The notes beneath the pieces were generated by a model. That model ran no database searches. It was not told the DNA's origin and worked only from the letters and a program-made list of their open reading frames with translations. From Diospyros lotus (taxonomy: Eukaryota > Streptophyta > Magnoliopsida > Ericales > Ebenaceae), in NCBI RefSeq assembly GCF_014633365.1, contig NC_068352.1, forward strand, positions 23,283,310 to 23,347,309: a DNA stretch of 64,000 nucleotides, in the 5' to 3' direction. Made by a program: the position numbers and the translations under genes. Below, in pieces: positions 55,311-64,000 of the stretch (its first letter is position 1; each line of letters starts with the position of its first letter).

Positions 55311-57176
55311 GCACAAGACAGAGGTGCTATCCAAGTTTCAGGAGTTCAAGTTGACTGTGGAAAGTAAACTAAGCAGGAGGATTAAAATTTTGAGGACTAA
55401 TAATGGAGGCGAATTTACATGAAATGAGTTTTTCTCTTTTTGTCAAAAATATGGCATAAAGAGAGAATTATCTTGCCTGGAGACGCCTTAGCAGAATGAG
55501 TGGCAGAGCGGAAAATCAGGCATCTTATGGAGACATGCAATAGCTTGCTGCATGACAAAAATCTGCCTAAGGCTCTATGGGCAGAGGGCATTAAATGTGC
55601 TGCTTATGCAATCAATTGGACGCCACAGACCAAATAATATGAGATCTCCTTAAGAGCTACTTTATGGGGAAAAGCCAACTGTCAAGCATCTCAGAATTTT
55701 TGGATACATTTGCCACATTCATGTGCCAGAGTCCCAGAGGAGTAAGCTGGAAGCAAAAGCCAAGAAATGTATATTTGTGGGCTACGATGAGCAAAGGAAG
55801 GGCTGAAGATGTATGGATCCCTTGACACAAGTGTGTTGTTTCACGTGATGTTGTTTTTGACGAAATCTGTTCTTATTATGGCTGTAATGAAGTTCCACTC
55901 AAGCATGGAGGTTCTGATTTCTCTAAGTATGAGGTAACAAGCTTACCGTTGTTATCCTATGATGAAAATCATTCAGAACAGGTGCAAACTGATAGAGGGG
56001 GTCCTAACTATCAGAATGATTGTCAAGAGGCCAGTGTTGAAATATTGGCTAACCAGCGACCGAGGAGAACAAATGTTAAGCCAGCTCGATATAGAGATGA
56101 GAATTTTATCACCACCTACTCTTGTCTCTTTTCAGGCCCAGTTGATGAACAAGAACCTACGTCATATGATGAGGCTAAAGGCATAAAAGAGTGAGAGGTT
56201 GCCATGGAGGAAGAAATGAGTGCTCTCATGAAGAACAAAACTTGGAACTTGGTCCCAAGAACTGAGAACCTTGAGCCTATTTCATGTAAATGGGTGTGCC
56301 GAATCAAGAGGAAAGCTGATGTAAGTATGGAAGATTTAAGGCAAGGCTAGTTGCTCGAAGTTTCTCTAGAAGTACGGAATAGATTATGAAGAAACCTTCA
56401 GTCTAGTGGCTAAGATGACGTCGGCACGAACTATTTTAGCTTTGGCAGCTTGTTTTGGTTGGAAAATTATGGCAGCTCCAAAGACTCTTTTATCTGATCC
56501 TCGGCCTTATTGTGCTATGATTAGGAGTCTCCTCTACTTGACCATCACAAGGCTTGATATTGCATTCTCGGTTGGGTTGGTTAGTTGATTTGTGCAAGGA
56601 CCTCGGAAACCACACTTGGAAGCTGTGAAGAAAATTTTAAAATATATTAATTCTACTGTTGACATGAGCTTATTGTTCAAGAATAGAGTTGATTTTTCTT
56701 TCCATGGTTTCACGGATGCTCATTTTGAGGGAGACCCAGATGATAGAAGATCTACAATTGCCTATATTTTTTTATGTGCAGACACAAGTATTTCTTGGTG
56801 TAGCAAGAAGCAAGATGCGTTGCCCTTGTCAACTACTGAGGCAAAGTATAAAACTTCAGCTCATGCAGCTCAAGAATGTGTTTGGCTTCAAAGACTTTTA
56901 GAAGATCTCTATATGCCTATTAACAAGCCAATTCCTCTACATGGAGATAATGAAAGTGCTATTAAGCTTGCGAATAATTTGGTTTCCCATGCAAGGACAA
57001 AGCACATCGAGCTTGAACACCACTTCATTCGAGAAAAGTTACTAGACGGTACGATTGATGCTGTGGAGATCAGAAGCAAAGAAAATATTGCTGATATTTT
57101 TAAAAAATCACTCTTGAAGGGTCTGTTTGAGTTGTTGCGATCAAAGCTTGGGCTAATATCAAAAAAATTACTTTAA
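55311..57176 (+). pseudogene. C4 integrase end, deleted RT and RNase H
   Basis: The integrase core is broken by frameshifts. RT begins with NKTWNLVPR and CKWVCRIKRKAD. After the deletion near 56470 it rejoins at the RT thumb (RSLLYLTITRLDIAFSVG), then RNase H: HGFTDAHFEGDPDDRRSTIA, LSTTEAKYKTSAHAAQECVW and TKHIELEHHFIREK, ending at 57176. Confidence 0.88.
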
Positions 57177-57512
57177 GGGGGAGTGTTAAAAATTAAAGTT
57201 AATTTCTTTTGATAATTCTTGAAATATTTATGATGGTGTGCATGTCTTTTATGTTCTCAAGGTATCTTTATGATATTAATTGGTGATGCAGTCCCCAAAA
57301 AAATTATTAGATGGTTTCTATGAGTGTTTTTCAAGGTCTTTATTGTATTTACTTCCTATATCTAAATTGTTCTCTTGTGTCCATTAATAGGATGGCCCAA
57401 TATGTTTTTGGGTGGTCTTAATCCTGTATGCACTTCCAGTTAAATCATAGTAAGAGTTTGTTTTGGTTGAGTTATCATCCTTCAATTTTTTACAAGTCTC
57501 CCAAAAGATTAG

Positions 57513-57566
57513 CGCGCGCGCGCGCGTGTGTGTGTGTGAGAGAGAGAGAGAGAGGGGGGGGGGGGA
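57513..57566. repeat. Compound (GC)n(GT)n(GA)n(G)n microsatellite
   Basis: Alternating GC, then GT, then GA dinucleotides and a G-run in 55 bp, just outside the C4 3' target duplication. Confidence 0.92.
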
Positions 57567-57617
57567 GAAGGGCTTCTTTTCACGAGAATAAAAAAATCAA
57601 CAATATTTAACAAAAAT

Positions 57618-57804
57618 TGTAGAACTTTGCCCACCATCAAAGAGAGTACATTCCCCTAGCACTGAATGCACCACAATAGAATAGAGAAACCCTTGCCCAA
57701 GCTTTCCTATCATGTCCTCTAGGGCATCCTCAATCCTAAGATGAGCATCTTTAACATATGCTATCATCATCCAAGCAATTCCATAATTTGTTGAGCCATC
57801 AAAC
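57618..57804 (-). other. Exon-like open stretch of unknown gene (C5 insertion site)
   Basis: On the minus strand more than 60 codons stay open: FDGSTNYGIAWMMIAYVKDA, then HLRIEDALEDMIGKLGQGFL, then YSIVVHSVLGECTLFDGG. Composition is protein-like. C5 interrupts it at the FDG codon; its continuation lies after 63104. It does not match TPC1 as known to me, and no family was recognised. Confidence 0.3.
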
Positions 57805-57921
57805 TGTGAATAAAATAATGTGTGTATTTCTAAATGTATAATACAAGAGAATATATATATATATACAAGTATTTTATGTTAATTACACTAATATCCCTTA
57901 CTTGTCTTATTTAATACTCCC

Positions 57922-59400
57922 CCTCAAGCTGGAGCATATATATTGAGTATGCCCAGCTTAGTACAAATATAATTCACATGAGACCCTCTAACTGACTTGG
58001 TGAGTAAATCAGTCAACTGATCGTTAGAACCCACATATGTTGTAACTACATCCCCAGAGAGCATATTTTCACTAACAAAGTGGCAATCAATTTCAATGTG
58101 CTTGGTTTTCTCATGAAAAATAGAATTAAAAGCAATATGCATTGCAACCTGATTGTCACAAATCAATTGCATAGAATTGAGCTAAGTAACTCCTAACTCA
58201 ATCAATTGTTTCAGCCACATTAGCTCACATGTTGTTACGACCATTGCCCTATATTTAGCTTTGGCACTGGACCTGGTGACAATAGTTTGATTCTTACTTT
58301 TTCAAGAGACTAAGTTTTCACCAACAAATACACAGTATCCAGATGCGAATCACCTGTCACTAGGCGATCATGCCCAATCAACATCCGTATATCCTACAAT
58401 TTGAATGTGTCCATGATTCTGATACAATACACCTTGATTGGGGACAACCTTAATATACCAAAGAATACGAATCACTGCATCCCAGTGACCGTCACAAGGT
58501 GAATCCAAAAACTGACTTACCACACTCATAGCAAATGAATATCAGGACGTGTGACAATGAAGTAATTAAGCTTCCCAACTAGTCGACAGTAGCACACAGG
58601 GTTAGAAAGAGGTTCCCCCTATCCCGGTAACAATGTAATATTCGAATCCATAGGGGAATTTGTTGGCTTACATCCAAGCAACCTTATCTCCTCTAGCATA
58701 TCTAAGGCATACTTTCTTTGAGAAATATAGATTACTTACTTTGACCGAGCTACCTCAATACCCAAAAAATATTTCAAGGGACCCAGATCCTTAGTTCGAA
58801 ACTGTTGGTGAAGATGTGCCTTCAATTCAGCGATACCAACGTCATCATCCCCTGTAAGTACTATATCATCAACATATTCCACTAGACGAATGTGGCAACC
58901 AGACTGAGAGCAATAAAAACCAGAATGATCAACTCTACTACGAGTTAACCCAAACTCAAGAACAGTTGAATTGAATCGACCAAACCAAGCTTGAGGAGAC
59001 TATTTTAGGCTTTATAATGATTTTCGAGGGTGACACACCAGCCTAGACTCTTCCTGAGCAACAAAATCAGGAGATTGCTCCGTATACACCTCTTCCTGTA
59101 AATCGCCATAAAGGAAAGCATTCTTAATGTCTAGTTGATGAAGAGGTTAGTGAAACATAACAGCAAGGGACAAGAAAAGGCGAACAGAGGAGATCTCAGC
59201 AATAGGAGAAAATCTATCACTCTAATCAAGGCCAAAAAACTAAATGTATCCTTTGGCAACAAGGTGAGCCTTAAGGTAATCAACCCGGTTGTCGGGACCA
59301 ACTTTAATAGTGTAAACCCAACGACAACCAACAGTAAACTTACCCTTAGGAAGAGGTACTAAGTCCCAAGTCCCAGTAGAATGTAAGGAAGACATTTTTT
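57922..59400 (-). pseudogene. C5 reverse transcriptase and RNase H
   Basis: WDLVPLPKGKFTVGCRWVYT (about 59370) opens RT; the active-site box reads VEYVDDIVLTGDD (about 58890-58850), with Glu where relatives have Val. RNase H ends with [25 protein letters not shown] and LTDLLTKSV before NIYAPA-stop near 57924. Confidence 0.85.
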
Positions 59401-60219
59401 TAACCATAGTAGCCCGCCACCTGGGATAGGAAAGAGCTTCTGGAATAGATTTAGGAAGAGAAACAAAAGATAAAGAAGAAACAAAAGCATAATATCTAGG
59501 GGAAAAAGAATTATAACTAACAAAATGTGAAATGGGATAGAGTGGTGCAATGACAAGTACCTTTACGAAGAGCAATAGATAAGTCAAGATCAGAAACTGA
59601 GGGAGACGGACCATAGGAGGAAGAACCAATGGGCACAGAGGATGTGTTAATGGAAGGCCCCCTTGGACTAGCGACAAGATGCACTGCTGGTGGGGGCCAC
59701 ATGTCAAGGACACCACTGGTAGACTTGAAGATCGGGGCGATCAAGGCGAGAGGCAGAGGGTAGTGGAGAAGAAGAAAAGGAAAGGTTAAGAAAAGGAACA
59801 AGCAAAGGTAAGCCAGTAGACATGGACTCGAAGAACTCAGACGAAGGGAGAAAATAAAGAGATGACTCAAAAAAGGTAACATCCGTTGAAACAAAATAGT
59901 GAGCTAATTGAGGAGAGTAGCAACAATACCCTTTCTAAAGGCGTGAATAACAAAGAAAAACACATTTGACGGAACGAGCGGATATCTTATCGTGACTTGG
60001 GGCAAGATGGTGAACAAAGCAAGTGCTCCCAAAGATACGAGGAGGAAGTGAATATAAGTTAACCTGAGGAAAAAGAACAGAGGATGGCATTCAGTTAATT
60101 AAGTAACATGCAGTTAAGAAAACATCATTCCAGTATTGAAGCGGGACATGCATATGAAAAAGAAGCGTGCGGGCAGTCTCAATTAAATGATGATTCTTTC
60201 GTTTAGCCACCCCATTTTG

Positions 60220-61040
60220 TTATGGGGTTTCAGGACACAAAGTTTGGTGAAGAATCCCATTGGATGATATATAGGATTTAAATGGTGAGGATAAATATTC
60301 AAGGGCATTATCAACATGGAGAACAAGGATAGGCACATTAAATTGAGTTCTAATTTCAGCATAAAATGTAACGAAAACCTTCTTTTGAACTGACACGACT
60401 AAGACCCCATACATCCGAATGGACCACTGAAAAGGGACAACTAACACGTTTATTGACTTTACTCGAGAAAGAACTACGACTATGTTTCCTAGTTGACAAG
60501 ACTCACACTGTGAGGAAGAAGTATTAAAGAGACTAGGAACCATCTTCTTGAGATTAGGTAGAGACGGGTGCCCTAACCAACAATGGACTTGTAGTGAGGA
60601 AGTAGTTGTTGTGCATGCCACTGATGAAGCAGGGTGAGACAGATAGTAGAGTCTATGAGACTCAAGCCCCATGTCAATCGTTCGTCTGGTCCACCGATCC
60701 TAAACAAGGACAAAATTAGACAAAAAAGTGATGAGAAATTAAGACTATGACTGAGTTGACTGACATAATGTAAATTAAAAGGACATTATGGTAAATGTAA
60801 AACAGATGACAATGGTAAAGTAGGAAGGGTTGAGAGCCATCAACCAATGTAACAGGAGGTAAAGACTTTAAAGTTTGAATACGGGATAAAAGAGAACGAT
60901 TACCAAACATGTGATTGGTGACACCAAAGTCGAAGATCCATGGACCAAGAGAAGATGAGGACCTAGTAAAGCAAGCAGTAGGGTTACCGGTGTGAGCAAG
61001 GGATGTGACAGGTGAAGTGGCCTATTGCGTTGCCTAGAAC
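60220..61040 (-). pseudogene. C5 protease and integrase start
   Basis: Protease reads GPWIFDFGVTNHMFG (about 60945-60900): the catalytic DSG has become DFG. Integrase has CWLGHPSLPNLKKMVPSLF and CESCQLGN. Both are broken by frameshifts. Confidence 0.82.
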
Positions 61041-61421
61041 TAAAGGAAATGAGCATACTCCCCCTCGGATATAGTCACTGGTGAGGAAATCACTAGGTTT
61101 GATAGACGCCCAACCCTCTGAAGCACCAATAACAATGTTAGCAGTACTAGTTGCTTGAGGTGGACGACCATGTAAGCGATAACAAGTCTCCCGAGTGTGA
61201 CCAAGATAATTACAATAGGGGCACTCGGGCCGAGGATGCCCACCACCACCACGACCACCATGACGTCTGCCTGAATTTTACTTCCATGACTAGGATGAGA
61301 ATCAGTCTGGGTAGTAGCAAGGGCAAAATAATCTCTAGGTAAAGATGTGTCACGATCAGTAGTAATAGAAGAGGCTCTAAGTAACCTGGCCAATACCTCC
61401 GTCAAAGGAGGTAGAGAGGCA

Positions 61422-61885
61422 TGCCACGACCCCAAGGATAGATTAGTAAATATAGTAGTAGTTAGCTTACATGCATTAATATATTATACAACTATTCTAA
61501 GGGTTTACTAGGGTAGTAATTGTAATTTTCTTTCCTTCTCTGTTTTAGATGTTTGTCCTTAGCTTAAGCAATTATGCTTATAGTTGTACTATACATGGGT
61601 ACATGTGGAAGACTGTTAGGTTATATATAAGCCACAACTAGAGGATGGGAAGGCATGTTTTGAATTGATAATTGAATTCTCTCATTTTCCTCTCATGAAT
61701 TCTCTCTCAATTTCCCTCTAAACTCTCTCTCGATCCCTATGATTTCACTATAATCTCCCCACCTTCTTGTTCTGTCTGAAATCCTTCCCTATTTCTTGTT
61801 GCATTCCCTTCCCTTTCAGTCTTATTCCCCCTTGATTTCTTCCAATTTCCTATCAAAACCCTAGGCAAACCCTAGGTATATGACA
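61422..61885 (+). mobile_element. Solo LTR nested in C5 gag
   Basis: 464 bp from TGCCACGACCCCAAGG to CCTAGGTATATGACA with perfect 5-bp duplications AGGCA (61417-61421 and 61886-61890), a TATA-like GTTATATATAAGCC near 61619 and a CT-rich leader after it. Removing it rejoins C5 gag. Confidence 0.9.
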
Positions 61886-61899
61886 AGGCACTGCTGAGA

Positions 61900-62475
61900 A
61901 TCTGTCTTAACTAATCCAAGCTCCGGTCGAATCCCATGAAGATAGAAAACAATAAACATTTGATCACGCTGCTGTTGTTGTTTCTTGATATTTGTATTAA
62001 AATCAGTAATGGAAGCTTGGAGCTCACCCAAATAGGTAGTCATATCTAAATCAACCTGTTGTAGATTGAACAAAGCACCAATCACATCATAAATACAAGT
62101 GATGTCACTTGTATATAGATCACGAGCCCCAGTCCATAGAGCACTACATTCATAAAGAGGTTGAAATATAGACATCAAAGTCGGCTCAATAGTCTGCCAC
62201 AACAAACTTAGTAATTGTGCATCCACCTTTCGCTAAAGAGGTTGATTTTGCTCGAGAATAGTTGAAATGGTCTTTGATAAATCATCCTCAAGGCCATGTC
62301 CAAGAAACCAAATCTCAATTGCTGATGACCAAGCAAAATAATTTTGTTTATTCAATTTCTCCGTGGTAATAGTTGGTGTGCTTGAAAAATGGGGAATGGT
62401 TACAGTTGTGGACGTGGTGGAGAGGTTGTGGATGAAGAGTGTGTTGTAAATGAAGACATGATACGAAAAGAACAA
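61900..62475 (-). pseudogene. C5 gag
   Basis: UBN2-like gag: EKLNKQNYFAWSSAIEIWFL (about 62375-62310), one TAG at about 62235, then LYTSDITCIYDVIGALFNLQ. It is interrupted by the solo LTR; the far side continues SLPPLTEVLARLLRASS (61425 downward). Confidence 0.85.
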
Positions 62476-63108
62476 CCCGCTGTCCTGGTTGACCGGATCT
62501 GGAGCAGGTCAGATCTAGATAAGATCTGGGTGAGAAGCTTGAAACAGCCAACAATGGCAGAGGGAGATCAAAAGGTGGCCATGTATGCAGGAGGAGATGA
62601 CCAGCGAAGGTGAAAAATGTGGTCAACGGTCGTGCAATCGGCGGCGGAAACTATGTGGTTAGACCGTTGGAAATGTGAACAAAGCACATGCGACGATCGA
62701 ACAGTGTCTGACGAAGATGGAAAAACAGAGGTGGCAGTCATTCTACAAAGAAGGTCGATGGTGAAGGCTCGATCAAACAAAGCAGAGGCAACCAAGAAGT
62801 CGATGATGACGGCATGTGTGAAGATCAACGATGATAGCGAGGGGAAAGCCAATAGCCGTGTTCAACGATGGCCACTCCAGAAGCAAAAATCGTTGACAAT
62901 AGAGGCGACATGTTTCAAATCTAGCAGTGATTGGCGGTAGTGGTGTTGGCTAACAGTAGCGACAACGGCGGGAACTAAGGTTAGGGTTTGTCTAGTGGCC
63001 CTGATACCATGTGAATAAAATAATGTGTGTTAATACAAGAGAATATATAATACAAGTATTTTAATTTAATTGCACTAATATCCCTTACTTAACTTATTTA
63101 ACACAAAC

Positions 63109-63475
63109 AATGAAGCAGAAGGTAATAAGCACTCTCATCCCCATACAGATATAATGACAACTAGGAATTTTTGTGCCTTTGGTTCCTCGGTCACCAAAAG
63201 TCACAAGTAACAATATGAATGGATGACCAGGTAAAAAAATAAACTTACCATTAAGCACCGTGTCTTTTCCATAAGAGCTCAAGTCTTCTAGCTCAAGAGG
63301 TATGAAGAAGGAAGAGATCGTGAAAACACCAAATGACACACTTAGGAAAAAAGAAAGAAAAAGAAAACACCACATGAAACCACTTTGCTCAACGCCAAAA
63401 AGCATCCAAGATGCCAATAAAGATTGAGGTAGACTGCAGTCACTATTAAGGATAGTCCTAATTCTTGTTTTGTGC
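63109..63475 (-). other. Exon-like segment of unknown gene
   Basis: On the minus strand a strongly hydrophobic open stretch (GFMWCFLFLSFFLSVSFGVF, TISSFFIPLELEDLSSYGKD, TVLN) ends at a perfect donor AATG|GTAAGT at about 63248. It could be an exon with one or two membrane helices. It does not match TPC1 motifs and has no recognised family. The stretch at 57618-57804 would lie downstream of it once C5 is removed. Confidence 0.3.
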
Positions 63476-63479
63476 ATAT

Positions 63480-63775
63480 AAGAGGACAGAAGAGAAGATG
63501 ATGTAGTTTTGTTATTAGTAGTAAGCAGCTTTATTCTCAGTTGTTTATGTGACTAGTTAGTTTTGGTTCTGTTTTCACGAAGAGCAGTTGTCTGCTCAGT
63601 TGTTACTGCCAGCTGTCAATAATGGTTAGTCCTGTTAGAGATTCTGTTCAGTAGTATATAAACTCAACTAGTCTCACTATCATTTGAGATCTTGATTAAG
63701 AATTTGAGAATTCAGTTCTTTCTTCTAAATTTTCTCTCGATTTACTTTCTTTCCTTCTTTCACAATCATGGGATC
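63480..63775 (+). repeat. LTR-like sequence, unresolved
   Basis: A TATA-like AGTATATAAACTC (about 63652) is followed by a CT-rich leader ending TTCTTTCACA. This resembles the U3-R-U5 layout of the solo LTRs in this window, but no matching ends or target duplication were found. Confidence 0.3.
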
Positions 63776-63949
63776 CCCATCCAAATCCTGCATGTGCCTA
63801 CTGCAGACCAATGAAGCATTTTGTAAAATCAAATAGAAATCCAAGAAAGACTCCCTTGAAACCTATAAACTTAAAAAACTCACCATCACAATCAAAACAC
63901 CCTCCCACATTCCAAAACCACGGATCTCCTTAACTGACTTAGAACAATC

Positions 63950-63970
63950 CCCCCCCCCCCCCCCCCCCCA
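63950..63970. repeat. Poly-C run
   Basis: About 20 consecutive C close to the window end. Length uncertain. Confidence 0.9.
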
Positions 63971-64000
63971 AACAACTCACGCACGCACAACCTCAAATCC

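Larger units (their letters stand above)
53316..57494 (+). mobile_element. Ty1/copia element C4 (RT core deleted)
   Basis: 4179 bp with two 311-bp LTRs (53316-53626 and 57184-57494), TSD AGTCT (53311-53315 and 57495-57499), PBS TGGTATTAGAGCC from 53627 and polypurine tract TTTAAGGGGGAG. Gag starts MDTSGRVVGLGMELLNQSNY at 53699. RT lacks its whole catalytic centre: LALAACFGWKIM runs directly into SDPRPYCAMIRSLLYLTITR. The LTRs differ at roughly two dozen sites by eye, so the insertion is old. Confidence 0.95.
57805..63103 (-). mobile_element. Ty1/copia element C5 (short LTRs, defective)
   Basis: Minus strand, 5299 bp. 5' LTR 63103-63010 (94 bp), 3' LTR 57916-57805 (112 bp, longer through AT repeats), TSD CAAAC (57800-57804 and 63104-63108), PBS TGGTATCAGGG (63009 downward), polypurine tract CTTGAGGGGGAGT. 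Gag, protease, integrase, RT and RNase H can be followed with stops and frameshifts. A 464-bp solo LTR of another family sits in gag. It is related in coding sequence and LTR brevity to C3. Confidence 0.93.

Noticed and set aside
63240..63475. Reading this segment as an upstream TPC1 exon
   Set aside because: It is hydrophobic and has a good donor, but no TPC1 motif (GTYLN, FTSYG, TTSNNPD) can be aligned in any frame.
1..64000. Gene cluster, integrated virus, organelle insertion or tRNA/rRNA genes
   Set aside because: All coding signals outside the E2 and TPC1 genes are LTR or LINE remnants. The tRNA-like boxes found belong to SINEs. No rRNA, plastid or viral replication genes were recognised.

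Overview
The window is nuclear DNA from a flowering plant, almost certainly a eudicot. Two plant genes have GT-AG introns of up to about 11 kb and lie in DNA full of LTR retrotransposons, L1-type LINEs, tRNA-derived SINEs and small DNA transposons. The species cannot be fixed from sequence alone. Nothing bacterial, viral or organellar was seen. Most long open frames are retroelement remnants or shadows of simple repeats.

Layout. (1) 82-15183, plus strand: a complete six-exon gene for a class of E2 ubiquitin-conjugating enzyme (UBC25/26/38-like, 491 residues). Intron 1 is 10.9 kb and holds a small TIR transposon (461-1218), a complete but dead Ty3/gypsy element (G1, 2805-9729, TSD AAAAT) and a SINE. 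G1 is itself broken by a 1.16-kb hAT-like element (5588-6745). Intron 5 holds LINE debris. (2) 15184-22601: a 7.4-kb tail-to-tail intergenic space with a 2.5-kb long-inverted-repeat element and two copies of one MITE family. (3) 22602-52007, minus strand: ten exons (279 codons plus stop) for the second half of a TPC1-type two-pore vacuolar cation channel. The 5' half of the gene must lie beyond the window or in further introns. Its introns hold a deleted copia (C1, 24306-25407), a gypsy chimera (G3/G2, about 32150-38782) set against a copia fragment (C2, to 40220), a nearly intact copia (C3, 41504-46540), a minus-strand LINE (about 48360-51780) and a solo LTR. (4) 53316-64000: two more copias, C4 (plus, TSD AGTCT) and C5 (minus, TSD CAAAC). 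C5 carries a solo LTR of another family. Two short minus-strand exon-like stretches of unknown identity flank C5.

The most unusual object is a 1500-bp insertion at 34155-35654 inside the G2 reverse transcriptase. It has 5-bp GCAAT target duplications, perfect 70-bp terminal inverted repeats, a third copy of that arm that makes its 243-bp left LTR palindromic, a TGGCGCC-type primer-binding site and about 600 bp of degenerate 12-13-bp tandem repeats. It looks like a non-autonomous TRIM-like retroelement with hairpin LTRs.

The two host genes are functionally separate: one is a ubiquitin-system enzyme, the other a vacuolar channel. Both reading frames stay open and correctly phased across every intron seen, so both look functional despite the transposon load.
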